NCBI RefSeq assembly: GCF_002305875.1
Contig: NZ_CP022098.1
Location: 4,340,001-4,404,000 of the forward strand
DNA length: 64,000 nt
From: Cystobacter fuscus
GTDB lineage: Bacteria > Myxococcota > Myxococcia > Myxococcales > Myxococcaceae
Reading direction: 5' to 3'
Position numbers and translations under genes: made by a program. The notes below the pieces were generated by a model. That model ran no database searches. It saw only the letters and a program-made list of their open reading frames with translations, and was not told where the DNA came from. How positions within the stretch are numbered: the first letter of the stretch is position 1; each line of letters opens with the position of its first letter. Below are positions 16,273 through 29,317 of the stretch, one piece after another.

Positions 16273-16901
16273 ACGAGCCCACTGTTTTGCAGCCTGGTCT
16301 ATTGGTGGTCCTCTCCGCGCCCTCGGGAACGGGGAAGACGACATTGGCGCGTCACCTGCTGGCCGAGGTGCCCAACGCCCTCTTCTCCGTCAGCGTCACG
16401 ACCCGGCAACCGCGAGGACGGGAGCAGGATGGAGTGGACTACCACTTCGTGGACGTCGCCGCGTTCCAGGAGCGGATCGAGCGGGGTGAGTTCGTGGAGT
16501 GGGCCGAGGTGTACGGTCACTTCTATGGAAGTCCGCAGTCGGTGGTGGATGAGGCCCGGGCCCGGCGGGGGATGGCCATCTTCGACATCGACGTTCAGGG
16601 CGGGCTGGCGATCAAGCGCAAGCATCCCGATACGGTCTGCATCTTCGTGGTGCCGCCCTCGTTGGAGGAGCTGGAGCGGCGGTTGCGCGAGCGTGGGACC
16701 GACGCCGAGGACACCATTCGTCGTCGGATGTTGGCGGCCCGCTCGGAGATCGAGCGAGGTGTCTCCTCCTACGACTACATCATCGTGAACGACAACTTCG
16801 ATCGGGCTTATGGAGATCTCCACTCGGTGGTGATTGCCGAGCGCTGCCGACAGGGCAGGGTGGATCTCTCCAAGCTCCGGCTGGAGCGCTCCGGGTCTTG
16901 A
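16269..16901 (+). CDS. gmk: guanylate kinase
   Basis: The 210-residue protein has the P-loop LSAPSGTGKTT (residues 15-25), the GMP-binding SVTTRQPRGREQDGVDYHFV and FVEWAEVYGHFYGS, and DIDVQGG. It phosphorylates GMP to GDP. Length fits bacterial Gmk. It is coupled to yicC. In many proteobacteria rpoZ follows gmk; here the rRNA leader follows instead, with no small coding frame resembling rpoZ in the 850 bases downstream. Confidence 0.96.
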   Translation: MNEPTVLQPGLLVVLSAPSGTGKTTLARHLLAEVPNALFSVSVTTRQPRGREQDGVDYHFVDVAAFQERIERGEFVEWAEVYGHFYGSPQSVVDEARARRGMAIFDIDVQGGLAIKRKHPDTVCIFVVPPSLEELERRLRERGTDAEDTIRRRMLAARSEIERGVSSYDYIIVNDNFDRAYGDLHSVVIAERCRQGRVDLSKLRLERSGS

Positions 16902-17139
16902 GCTGCTCCTCCGATGGACTGCTTGAATCAGCAAGTTCCTCGGGGGGATTCGTGCTTGGAGATCACACGAAACAGCACGGGGGGAAAAGAGCTTGCGTTG
17001 GCGGATCGCTTGGTGGATAAGGCCCCTCACCTCGCGGGCAAGTGTCACGCAAGTGACAGTTGAGCGGAGGGGACGTACTCGTTACTTGGCTGGGACACGC
17101 GAGTGATGAGCGAGAACGGCGGCTCGGTTGAAAGAGCTG

Positions 17140-17169
17140 TTGACTCTCGGCAGGGCGAGGCGATAGAAG
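17140..17169 (+). promoter_or_regulatory. tandem rRNA promoter-like element 1
   Basis: TTGACT (17140-17145) and TAGAAG (17164-17169) are 18 bases apart, or 17 if read as ATAGAA. A CCGCGCCCC stretch follows directly, as after elements 3 and, in shorter form, 2 and 4. The repeated -35/-10/GC-box layout is the evidence; activity is inferred. Confidence 0.5.
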
Positions 17170-17267
17170 CCGCGCCCCCTCGGACGGGAAGGCGAAACCG
17201 CACTGGCGGTGGGACCTCCGGACGAGCGCAGCAGAGAGAGACGAAATAAAAAGTCGACGCAGTGAGG

Positions 17268-17295
17268 TTGACTCGAAACGCGGTGGTGGTAGAAG
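17268..17295 (+). promoter_or_regulatory. tandem rRNA promoter-like element 2
   Basis: TTGACT (17268-17273), 16-base spacer, TAGAAG (17290-17295), then CCGCCTCCC. It lies 128 bases after element 1 and shares both hexamers with it. Confidence 0.5.
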
Positions 17296-17372
17296 CCGCC
17301 TCCCTCGAAGCCGAAGAAGTCGCGCAAGCGACAAAAGACGGCGGGCGGGAAAAAACGAGTCGACGAAGCGAG

Positions 17373-17402
17373 TTGACACGACGGGCGGAACGGCAGTAGG
17401 TT
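17373..17402 (+). promoter_or_regulatory. tandem rRNA promoter-like element 3
   Basis: TTGACA (17373-17378), 18-base spacer, TAGGTT (17397-17402), then CCGCGCCCC. It lies 105 bases after element 2. The -35 is a perfect consensus match. Confidence 0.5.
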
Positions 17403-17472
17403 CCGCGCCCCACGAAAGAGAAAAGCAGCTCTCCTTCGCGGTGAACCGGAAAAGCGAAGCGGCAACGGCCGC

Positions 17473-17501
17473 TTGACAGCCGAAACGGTTCAGAATAAAA
17501 G
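17473..17501 (+). promoter_or_regulatory. tandem rRNA promoter-like element 4
   Basis: TTGACA (17473-17478) followed by an AT-rich -10 zone AATAAAA (17494-17500), best read as TAAAAG with a 17-base spacer, then GCCGCCCC. It lies 100 bases after element 3 and is the nearest to 16S, giving a leader of about 250 bases. Confidence 0.5.
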
Positions 17502-17572
17502 GGCCGCCCCGCTGAAGCAAAGCGGTGAAGGCAGGCAGGACAGTAGCACAGCGGGACAGCCGGTACAAGCGG

Positions 17573-17600
17573 CTCGGTCTTTGAAAACCAGATAGCAAAC
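17573..17600 (+). other. 5' strand of the 16S precursor processing stem
   Basis: This 28-base segment is complementary to 19397-19424 beyond the 16S 3' end: 24 Watson-Crick pairs, three G-U pairs and one mismatch. Such a stem looping out 16S is the usual RNase III substrate. A boxA-like motif (GGTCTTTGAAA, 17576-17586) is embedded in it. Confidence 0.8.
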
Positions 17601-17757
17601 CCAAAGAAGACAGATTGCGGAAACCGCAGTCAATTCTTGAGACGGGTTCCGCGGCGAGTCGGCGTGAGTCGATTGGCAGGAACCCCGATGAACACAGCGA
17701 AGTCAGGTGTCCCCTTAGCCGGGCCCTGGCCAAGCCGGTTCAACCCTTCAAAAAATT

Positions 17758-19302
<1,545 letters not shown>

Positions 19303-19396
19303 CCGGGTACACGGTGAGCGCTTCGGCGCCACAGGGTGTACCAGCGACGCAAGTCGCGTAAGGTCAACCAGGTCAACGTTTCTGCAACTGTCGAGG

Positions 19397-19424
19397 GTTT
19401 GCTGTCTGGTTTTGAGAGGCCGAG
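19397..19424 (+). other. 3' strand of the 16S precursor processing stem
   Basis: Partner of 17573-17600 (see that entry). It lies about 100 bases after 16S and before tRNA-Ile. A boxA-like GTTCTTTGAAA follows at 19437-19447. Confidence 0.8.
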
Positions 19425-19470
19425 CGAAGAGGCTCGGTTCTTTGAAAGAGACGGTAGCTGGAAATCCACT

Positions 19471-19547
19471 GGGCCTATAGCTCAGCTGGCTAGAGCGCGC
19501 GCCTGATAAGCGCGAGGTCGGTGGTTCAAGTCCACCTAGGCCCACCA
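19471..19547 (+). tRNA. tRNA-Ile (GAU)
   Basis: A full cloverleaf can be drawn: acceptor GGGCCTA/TAGGCCC, anticodon stem CGCGC/GCGCG with loop CTGATAA (anticodon GAT at 19505-19507), T arm GGTGG-TTCAAGT-CCACC, discriminator A and an encoded CCA. It sits in the 16S-23S spacer, its classical place. Confidence 0.97.
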
Positions 19548-19612
19548 ATTTCCCACCGGGGAGATTGGGGACGCGACGACAGCCGGCAGGTGGAGGGACA
19601 GTGACACATTCA

Positions 19613-19685
19613 GGGGCTGTAGCTCAGTTGGGAGAGCGCCAGCTTTGCAAGCTGGATGTCGTCGGTTCGATCCCGTCCAGCTCCA
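19613..19685 (+). tRNA. tRNA-Ala (UGC)
   Basis: Acceptor GGGGCTG pairs with CAGCTCC (one G-U), the anticodon stem CCAGC/GCTGG encloses TTTGCAA with TGC at 19646-19648, and the T loop is TTCGATC. The T stem GTCGG/CCGTC contains one U-U mismatch. The 3' CCA is not encoded (CAG follows the discriminator A), unlike tRNA-Ile upstream. Confidence 0.96.
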
Positions 19686-19725
19686 CAGTTTACTGACGAA
19701 GTTGGAGTCAGGACGTTCTTTGACA

Positions 19726-19742
19726 AGTTCATACGAAGGGTA
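19726..19742 (+). other. 5' strand of the 23S precursor processing stem
   Basis: AGTTCATACGAAGGGTA is the exact reverse complement of 23040-23056 after 23S, giving a 17-bp perfect stem around 23S. A boxA-like GTTCTTTGACA at 19715-19725 directly precedes it. Confidence 0.82.
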
Positions 19743-19931
19743 GAAATCAATTTCTGCTGAGAAGTTCTCTCACCCGCAGAAAGCCAGCATCTCCGCGAGA
19801 GCGGCGAGGCTGGGTGGAGCGGGTGAAATCAAGTGAATTCTTTCGGGTCCGCGGCGAAGAGCCGGGGCCTGGACCTTGGTCTCGAGTTTCAAGGCCACTC
19901 GCCGGGAGGCGGGCTGGTGAGGGATTAAGGT

Positions 19932-22897
<2,966 letters not shown>

Positions 22898-23039
22898 ACC
22901 TCAATCTCTCAGCAGCCCCACCGGGAGCGGTGGGTGGTACGAGAGTCGAGGCCAGGGTCGAGGCCCCGAGCGAGCGCGACAGCGCGGCGCCGGGCCCGGA
23001 AGAAGGCACGAGCACTTCGCAGTGGAAGTTGGTTTCACA

Positions 23040-23056
23040 TACCCTTCGTATGAACT
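23040..23056 (+). other. 3' strand of the 23S precursor processing stem
   Basis: Exact reverse complement of 19726-19742; it lies just before 5S and completes the stem that loops out 23S. Confidence 0.82.
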
Positions 23057-23066
23057 GTCCTGTTTT

Positions 23067-23182
<116 letters not shown>

Positions 23183-23192
23183 TTTTTTTCTG

Positions 23193-23234
23193 AAGGCCCC
23201 GAGTCCGCACCCCAAGGTGTCGACTCGGGGCCTT
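23193..23234 (+). terminator. strong hairpin downstream of 5S
   Basis: A perfect 13-bp stem, AAGGCCCCGAGTC (23193-23205) with GACTCGGGGCCTT (23222-23234), and a 16-base loop. A T-run (23183-23189) precedes it, and only a short CCTTTG follows, so it may act together with the 5S helix/T-run to end the rRNA operon. Confidence 0.75.
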
Positions 23235-23328
23235 CGCCTTTGCGGGCTTCGCGCTGCACTGTCGCTTTAGGACATCCCCTCACGCTCGTCGTGGAGTCCG
23301 TGCCCGCGTCACGCTACGCCCTCGTTCC

Positions 23329-24498
23329 ATGAGCGAGCGAGACCTGCTGATGATCCCCGGCCCGGTGGAGTTCGATCCCGAGGTGATGCGCGCGCTGGGC
23401 GCCAAGACAGCCAGCCACGTGTCCCCCGAGTTCATCGCCGTGTTCGGCCGGGCCCTCCAACGCCTGCGAGAGGTGTGCTTGGCCCCCTCGGCCCAACCCT
23501 TCGTGGTGGCGGGCAGCGGCACGTGGGCCATGGAAATGGCGGTAGCCAATCTGGTGGAGCCGGGCGAGCGCGCCCTGGTCGTGAACACCGGCTACTTCAG
23601 CGACCGCATGGCCACGTTGCTCGAGCGCTACGGGGCCGAGGTGCTGCAGGTGCGGGCCACCCCGGGCGAGGTGCCGGACCCGGCGGAGGTGGAGCGGCTA
23701 CTCGCGGGAGGCCGCTTCAAGCTGATGACCGTCACGCACGTGGACACGAGCACTGGAGTGCTCGCACCGGCGGAGGCGCTTGTGCGGGCGGCCCAGCGGC
23801 ACGGGGTGCTGTCCGTGGTGGACGGGGTGTGCGCCACCGCCGGCGAGACGTTCCACCAGGACGCGTGGGGCGCGGACGTCTACCTCACCGCGAGTCAGAA
23901 GGCGCTTGGAGTGCCTCCAGGACTGGCGCTCTTGAGTGTGAGCCGACGGGCCATGGACTCCTGGCGCGCCCGCCGCACACCCGTGCGCTCCTTGTACGCG
24001 GACTTCGCCGAGTGGCTTCCCATCATGGAGGCCTATGAGGCGGGCCGGGCCGCGTACTTCGCCACCCCACCCGTCAACCTCGTGTACGCCCTGGAGGTGA
24101 GCCTCGGACAGCTCCTACGTGAGGGCATGGAGGCGCGCTTCGAGCGGCACCGTCGCATGGCAGGGGCCTTCCGGGCCGCCTGGCGCGCGCTGGGTCTGCG
24201 CACGTTGCCCGCGTCCGAGTCCGTGGCCGCCCATACCCTCAGTGCCCTCTACTTCCCGGAGGGCGTGGATGCCGCGTGGGTGGGCAAGGTCCGCGAGCAG
24301 GGCGTGGTGCTCGCTGGCGGCCTCCATCCCCAACTCAAGACGCGCTACTTCCGCGTGGGGCATATGAACGTCGTGAGCCCGGGGGATGTGCTGGTCACCG
24401 TAGGAGCCATCGAGCGAGCACTCGCCGGAGCGGGCCACCGCATCGCACCGGGCTCGGCCGTGGCCGCGGCCCAGGCGGCCCTGCTTCCTCCGGGGTGA
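23329..24498 (+). CDS. class V aminotransferase (alanine/serine-glyoxylate aminotransferase-like)
   Basis: The 389-residue protein is a PLP enzyme of the class V family. It opens LLMIPGPVEFDPEVMRALG, typical of alanine-glyoxylate and serine-pyruvate aminotransferases, has GSGTWAMEMAVANL and VTHVDTSTGV, and the PLP-binding Lys191 in TASQKALGVPPG. The substrate could be alanine, serine or a phosphonate; no neighbour helps. It starts about 95 bases after the rRNA terminator and is transcribed on its own. Confidence 0.88.
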   Translation: MSERDLLMIPGPVEFDPEVMRALGAKTASHVSPEFIAVFGRALQRLREVCLAPSAQPFVVAGSGTWAMEMAVANLVEPGERALVVNTGYFSDRMATLLERYGAEVLQVRATPGEVPDPAEVERLLAGGRFKLMTVTHVDTSTGVLAPAEALVRAAQRHGVLSVVDGVCATAGETFHQDAWGADVYLTASQKALGVPPGLALLSVSRRAMDSWRARRTPVRSLYADFAEWLPIMEAYEAGRAAYFATPPVNLVYALEVSLGQLLREGMEARFERHRRMAGAFRAAWRALGLRTLPASESVAAHTLSALYFPEGVDAAWVGKVREQGVVLAGGLHPQLKTRYFRVGHMNVVSPGDVLVTVGAIERALAGAGHRIAPGSAVAAAQAALLPPG

Positions 24499-24597
24499 GC
24501 CGCGTGTGGGGGCGGGGGGCCCTCGGGGCCCTGGATGGCCCGTGGTAGACTCCCTTCCTGGGGTGACGAGGCTTCGCTCCAGGGCCACAGGGAATCC

Positions 24598-25221
24598 ATG
24601 AGCACGATCTCGCAAGGGCTGACGGACAGTGAGTCGTCACTGTTCTGGCAGCAGGAAATGGAACAACGGCTGGCGCTGGCGACCCCGCAGGATACCGTGC
24701 GAGGACTCTTCTTCAAGAGCACGCTCGACAAGGTGCGCGCGCTCGATGGCGAAGCGGCCGCGAGGCACTGCCTGATGGCCAGCGGAGAGCGCCACTTCGT
24801 GGAGTTCTTCAACTATCCCACCAGCTCCCTCATCCGGTTGACCTATGCCGCCGGGCAGGTGCTGGCCCCTCGATACGGCGGCTTCGACAGGGCCGTGTGG
24901 TTGTTGGGACATCAGGCGATGACGGACTTCCTCGACTCCCTCATGGGCAGGGCGTTGAAGCACCTCTCCGGTCAGGACACCCGGAGCCTGATGATCAGCA
25001 TTCAGGGCATCTACCGGATGACGACGAGTTATGGGACTCGCCAGCTGGTGTGGGATGGGCCCACGACGGGCCGGCTCCTCCTCACTCGCAACTTCATTCC
25101 CCGCGCGTATCACGAGGGGGGCCTGCGGGCCACGCTCGACCGGATGGGCGCCCAGAACGTGAAGATCAGCGGACGGCAGCCGTCCGTCCTCGATTATGAG
25201 TTTGAATTCTCCTGGGAATGA
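24598..25221 (+). CDS. DUF2378 (TIGR02265-type) myxobacterial family protein
   Basis: The 207-residue protein matches, by memory, the DUF2378/TIGR02265 family, which is expanded in Myxococcales and has no known activity. Recognisable parts are DTVRGLFFKSTLDKVRAL, the FFNYPTSSLIRLTYAAG block with an arginine-rich helix, and a C-terminal GRLLLTRNFIPRAYHEGGLRATLD with a final beta-strand pair. No signal peptide or membrane segment is seen, so it is probably cytoplasmic. The ATG at 24598 begins the conserved part; a longer in-frame reading exists but looks non-coding. About 100 bases separate it from the aminotransferase. Confidence 0.78.
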   Translation: MSTISQGLTDSESSLFWQQEMEQRLALATPQDTVRGLFFKSTLDKVRALDGEAAARHCLMASGERHFVEFFNYPTSSLIRLTYAAGQVLAPRYGGFDRAVWLLGHQAMTDFLDSLMGRALKHLSGQDTRSLMISIQGIYRMTTSYGTRQLVWDGPTTGRLLLTRNFIPRAYHEGGLRATLDRMGAQNVKISGRQPSVLDYEFEFSWE

Positions 25222-25387
25222 TCATTCCCCCAGGGGGGCCGGAGCGCGCCCCACAAAGGGCTTCTCGCCTGGCTGTGATTGAGAAGCGCCGCTCGTGGCG
25301 GCGAGTTCCGCCGTGACATTCGTATTCCACGCGGCGTCTGGTCCATGACCTGGTTTAGTCTGGAGCTCTCTTTCTCCGGAGACAGCC

Positions 25388-26209
25388 ATGTCCGTGTTGA
25401 GTCGTCTGTTCGAGAAGAAAACCCTGGCGCGCGAGTTGCTCGCACTTTCGCTGGTCCTGGGTGCCACGGCCGTACAGGCCGAGGGACCGAGTCTGGCCGA
25501 GGCCTACAAGGCGCTCGCCTCCCGCAAGATGGTCGATCTCACCCATAGCTTCAGCCCCAGCACGCCGGTATGGCAGGGCTTTGGCCAGGCCACCTTCACC
25601 ACCGCGTCGGATCCGAAGACCTACCGGCCCTACAATCTGGAGAAGGATGGCTTCCGCACGACCTACTATTCCATGGTGGGTCAATACGGCACCCACGTGG
25701 ATCCTCCCGCGCACTTCCACGAGAACGGAATCACCCTGGATCAGATTCCCCTGCGGGAGATGATCCTTCCCCTGGTGGTGCTCGACATCACCCCGTTGCT
25801 CGGCAAGGACCCCAACCACGCGATCACCGTGCAGGACATCCTGGACTGGGAGAAGAAGCACGGCCGCGTGCCGGAGGGCTCCTTCGCCGCGCTGCGTACG
25901 GACATGTACAAGGACTGGGGCAATCCCGAGCGCTTCAAGCGCTACCCCTTCCCAGCCTGGTCCCTGGCGGCCGTCCAGTTCCTCTTCGAGAAGAGGAAAA
26001 TCACGGCCATCGGTCACGAGTCGCTCGATACCGACATCACCTCGACGCTCGACGCGGAGAAGTGGGTGCTGGGCCAGGGGCGCTATCAGATCGAGGTCAT
26101 GGCCCACCTGGACAAGGTGCCACCCACGGGGGCGTTGATCGTCGTGACCTGGCCCAAGGTGGCCAATGGTCTGGGCTTCCCGGCGCGCGCCTTCGCCATC
26201 GTCCCGTGA
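25388..26209 (+). CDS. secreted cyclase-family metal-dependent hydrolase
   Basis: The 273-residue product has a signal peptide (cleavage near AVQA, residue 31) and a cyclase/kynurenine-formamidase-like domain. The metal-binding motif is visible as QYGTHVDPPAHFHENG (family HGTHxDxPxH), with DLTHSFSPSTPVWQGFG before it and IGHESLDTD after it. The first His of HGTH is Tyr here, but the remaining ligands are kept. Family members hydrolyse cyclic amides or formyl groups; being exported, this one is not expected to be the tryptophan-catabolic enzyme. The ATG follows a plausible CCGGAGACAGCC ribosome-binding sequence. Confidence 0.85.
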   Translation: MSVLSRLFEKKTLARELLALSLVLGATAVQAEGPSLAEAYKALASRKMVDLTHSFSPSTPVWQGFGQATFTTASDPKTYRPYNLEKDGFRTTYYSMVGQYGTHVDPPAHFHENGITLDQIPLREMILPLVVLDITPLLGKDPNHAITVQDILDWEKKHGRVPEGSFAALRTDMYKDWGNPERFKRYPFPAWSLAAVQFLFEKRKITAIGHESLDTDITSTLDAEKWVLGQGRYQIEVMAHLDKVPPTGALIVVTWPKVANGLGFPARAFAIVP

Positions 26210-26383
26210 CACGCTTGTTGCCTGGCTGCGTCAACGTGTGGATTTGAGTTTTCCCGGGAGGAATTGAAAGTGAGGGAATCCTTGCACTCGGGGTTCCTTC
26301 ACCTGGACTGCGTATTCATGTTGCCAGCGGCGTGGATTGATCTTCTACTTGAGGGGAGCCCCACCATCCCCCCTCTCCAGACG

Positions 26384-27490
26384 ATGCGTCGTCACGTGAG
26401 TGCCATGGTCCACAAGAGACTCGTCCCTGTCCTCGGTCTTCTCCTCGCCTGGGCGCCGCATCCGCCCGCTCATGCGGAGGGAACGGGAGCTGTCGAATAC
26501 AAGACCACGATGGGCAAGATCAGAGGCCTCTTCGAGAAGCTCAAGTATGAGGAGGCGCTCGATCAGGTCGGACTCGCGCGTGGGCGCCCGTTGAGCACGT
26601 CCGCGCTCGTGACCCTGTCCCTCTATGAGGGCATCCTCTTGTTCGAGATGGGGAGGCTCCAGGAGTCCGAAGAAGCCTTCCAGGTGGCGATGATGCTCCG
26701 GCCCAATGAGCAGCTTCCTGAGCAGGTCTCCCCCAAGGTCGTGGCCCACTTCGAGGCCATCCGGCAGAAGGTTCAGCAGGAGATGCTCCAATCGCTCGAG
26801 GCCCACCAGAACGCTGCGACGAGTGACTCACCCTCAGTGGCTTCGTCCAAGGAGAAAGCCTCGCCGAAGTGCGCGTCCACACTCATCGCGGCCAATGGCA
26901 GGACCTTGAAGGCCCAGCAGTTGTGGCGCCTCGCCTCGATGGAACAGATGCTGTGCGCGCCGGGGATTCCGCGCAAAGCGGTCTCCAAAGCCATGGCGAC
27001 CTTGAAGACCCAGGTCTCGGAGGCGGGCACGATCACCGAGTGGGTGCGTGTCAGCCAGGAGATCGACCAGCTCGCCCACCAGTTCGCCCTCTATCCCTCC
27101 TCCGAGGATTGGCTCCAGGCGAAATCCGCCGTGCCGGAAGCGCTCTGGGAAGTCGGGGACGAGGACCAGGACGTACCACTGCCCGAAGCGCCCGCCGTGG
27201 TCCCTCCAGAGCCACCAGCGAATCTGTTCGGATGCCGGGCGGCTGTCGCCGCGGAGTGTGAACGGCTCATGATGCGGCTGATTGCTCTTCAGGCGCGGAC
27301 CACTGAGATGGATGAGGCCAGCAGGAGCACCGCTCTGAGCGCGCTGTTCCAGTTGGGCCAGAAGGTCCGGGAAGCCGACTCCAGCAAGCTTCTGGAGACA
27401 GCCTCTCGTGGCATCGACGACTGGGCGGGGAAGCCTCGCGAGGCTTCGCTGCCTGTTCAGGGAAGCCTTGAAGCCTCACTCCTCGAGTAG
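26384..27490 (+). CDS. exported hypothetical protein with TPR-like N-terminal region
   Basis: The 368-residue protein has a signal peptide ([24 protein letters not shown]), then a helical segment with TPR character: a repeat around [18 protein letters not shown] and another around [19 protein letters not shown] low-complexity Ser/Lys linker precedes a second helical domain with Cys residues (KCAS, MLCAP, GCRAA, AECERL). I do not recognise it beyond that. The start at 26384 is chosen for the signal peptide; 26405 is also possible. Its last 15 bases overlap the 3' end of the reverse kinase gene. TPR/PEGA proteins next to kinases recur in this window (see 36752), so a functional link to that kinase is possible. 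Confidence 0.65.
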   Translation: MRRHVSAMVHKRLVPVLGLLLAWAPHPPAHAEGTGAVEYKTTMGKIRGLFEKLKYEEALDQVGLARGRPLSTSALVTLSLYEGILLFEMGRLQESEEAFQVAMMLRPNEQLPEQVSPKVVAHFEAIRQKVQQEMLQSLEAHQNAATSDSPSVASSKEKASPKCASTLIAANGRTLKAQQLWRLASMEQMLCAPGIPRKAVSKAMATLKTQVSEAGTITEWVRVSQEIDQLAHQFALYPSSEDWLQAKSAVPEALWEVGDEDQDVPLPEAPAVVPPEPPANLFGCRAAVAAECERLMMRLIALQARTTEMDEASRSTALSALFQLGQKVREADSSKLLETASRGIDDWAGKPREASLPVQGSLEASLLE

Positions 27491-29278
27491 ATTGACCCAG
27501 AGAGAGCTGTTCGCTCCCGCCTTCACGTCGAGGATGATCTCCTTCGTCCTGCGAATCTCGTCGTTGACCAGCTTCAGGGTGTGGCGTCCTGGGAGCAGCT
27601 TCAGCTGCCCCTTCAGGGGAGTCACGCCCAGGCGCTTGCCATCCACGAAGACCGTGGCGTAGGGCCGGACGCGCAATTCCACGAGGGGCGCGACCGACGC
27701 GAAGCTCTTGTCTTCCACCTGTCCGGCGGGCTCCGGAGCCGCCACGGGAGGTTCCCCTGGCGCCGGGGTTTCCGCGCGCGGAGTCGGCTCGCTCGCGTTG
27801 GGCGCCGGCTGGGAGAGGGGCTCGGGTGTGCTCCCGGGCATGGGGGCGGAGCCTTGAACCTCCGGCTGGGACTTCATCCGCCAGAGCGCCACGCCGCCAC
27901 CGCACGTCGCCAGCAGCACGCCGCCGAGCAGGACGGGCCCCCACCGGTTCGAGGTGCGGGGCTTCTCCGCCGACATGACGGGGCGCCGCACGGCCGCGGC
28001 GGCACCCGAAGGGCGTGGCGGCACGGCCGTCTGACGCGCCGCCTCCGTCATCGGCTGCGGTTCCTGGCCGTCCCTGTCGAGGGCGGACGCGGGGACGGGT
28101 GGCAGGGTGGGCCGTGACGGGCGCGTTGTTTCGAGTTCGACGCTCCGGGGGAGCGGGGTGACGAGGGTGTTGGGAGTTTCCCTCGAGGGAGGGGACACGC
28201 GCACGTTCGCGGTCGGCACCTCGTTCGTGCTCGAGGAGGAGCGTCTCCTGGCGAGGTTCGGTGGCGCGGAAGCCGTCGGCACGGGCGCCGGTGTCAGGGC
28301 CGGCATCGGCGTATCCGAGGTCGCCCGGATGAGCTGGGCCACCTGCTGCGTCGTCACGGGCTTGCCGGCGGAGACGATGAAGCTCTCCAGGTCCGCCTGC
28401 AAGTCGTGGCAGTCCGGGTAGCGTTGCTCGCGCTCCCTGGCGAGTGCCTTGCCGAGAATCCGCCTGAGGGGCTGTGGCAGATCCGGACGGAGCCGGGCCG
28501 CGGGAATGGGCTGCTCGTAGAGGATGGCCTGCATCAGCCCGGCGTCCGTGTCCGAGATGAAGGGGCGCTGGCCCGTGAGCAGCTCGTAGAGCACCACCCC
28601 GAGCGCGTACACATCCACGCGCCGGTCCAGTTCCCTGGCCCGTATCTGTTCGGACGGCATGTACGCCAGCTTGCCCTTGATGACGCCGCTCTCGGTCTTG
28701 TGGGCCTGCCCGGCGGCCTTGGCGATGCCGAAGTCCACCACCTTCACCGCTCCCTGCCGGGACAGCAGGATGTTGTCCGGGCTGATGTCCCGGTGGATGA
28801 GCCCCAGGGGCTCGCCCGTGTCGGGGTCCGCGAAGTCGTGGGCGAAGGCCAACCCCTCGCACGCGTCGGCGATGAGCCGGGCGCATATGGCGGGCGGCAG
28901 GGCCAGTCCCTGGGCCGCGGCGCGCTTGATGAGCGCGCGCAGACTGGGGCCGTCGATGTACTCCATGGCCAGGAAGTAGGCGCCATCGGCCTCGCCGAAG
29001 TCGAAGATCTGCGCGATGTGCGGATGCGTCAGCCGGGCGGCGAGCTTGGCCTCGGACAGGAACATCTGCACGAAGGCGGGCTCCTGCGCGAGTTGGGGCA
29101 GGATGCGCTTGAGCACCAGGGTCTTCTCGAAACCCATGGGCCCCGCAGCCTTGGCGAGGAATACCTCGGCCATGCCTCCCGTGGCGAGCTTGCGGATCAG
29201 CTGATATTTCCCCACCTGCTGTGTCGCGTCCAACGCTCTCTCCCAACGACTCCGAAGGTCGCGCTCCGGTTCGGGCAC
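27476..29278 (-). CDS. transmembrane Ser/Thr protein kinase with PEGA domain
   Basis: The 600-residue protein has a Hanks-type kinase domain at about residues 24-290: glycine loop [13 protein letters not shown], the Lys in LVLKRIL, catalytic [15 protein letters not shown], and SEQI in place of the usual APE. A Pro/Thr-rich linker follows, then one membrane segment ([21 protein letters not shown], shortened), a second Pro-rich linker and a C-terminal PEGA domain ([19 protein letters not shown]). The PEGA part should lie outside the cytoplasm and sense envelope ligands. It follows the caspase-like lipoprotein gene by 39 bases on the same strand, so co-transcription is likely. Confidence 0.92.
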   Translation of the reverse strand: MPEPERDLRSRWERALDATQQVGKYQLIRKLATGGMAEVFLAKAAGPMGFEKTLVLKRILPQLAQEPAFVQMFLSEAKLAARLTHPHIAQIFDFGEADGAYFLAMEYIDGPSLRALIKRAAAQGLALPPAICARLIADACEGLAFAHDFADPDTGEPLGLIHRDISPDNILLSRQGAVKVVDFGIAKAAGQAHKTESGVIKGKLAYMPSEQIRARELDRRVDVYALGVVLYELLTGQRPFISDTDAGLMQAILYEQPIPAARLRPDLPQPLRRILGKALAREREQRYPDCHDLQADLESFIVSAGKPVTTQQVAQLIRATSDTPMPALTPAPVPTASAPPNLARRRSSSSTNEVPTANVRVSPPSRETPNTLVTPLPRSVELETTRPSRPTLPPVPASALDRDGQEPQPMTEAARQTAVPPRPSGAAAAVRRPVMSAEKPRTSNRWGPVLLGGVLLATCGGGVALWRMKSQPEVQGSAPMPGSTPEPLSQPAPNASEPTPRAETPAPGEPPVAAPEPAGQVEDKSFASVAPLVELRVRPYATVFVDGKRLGVTPLKGQLKLLPGRHTLKLVNDEIRRTKEIILDVKAGANSSLWVNLLEE

Positions 29279-29317
29279 TCGTGAGGTCTTCTCCTCACGC
29301 GGCGGAGTCAGGGGATA

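Larger units (their letters stand above)
16902..17757 (+). other. rRNA operon upstream and leader region, no protein gene
   Basis: These 856 bases between gmk and 16S carry no credible coding frame. The region holds a possible sigma70 promoter (TTGCGT at 16993-16998, 17-base spacer, GATAAG at 17016-17021), a weak TTGAGC/TACTTG pair at 17060-17088, and four stronger tandem TTGAC boxes from 17140 to 17501, annotated separately. A boxA-like GGTCTTTGAAA lies at 17576-17586. Bases 17573-17600 pair with 19397-19424 beyond 16S to form the precursor processing stem. The repeated CGA/GAAG-rich sequence between the promoters looks like duplicated promoter units. Confidence 0.8.
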
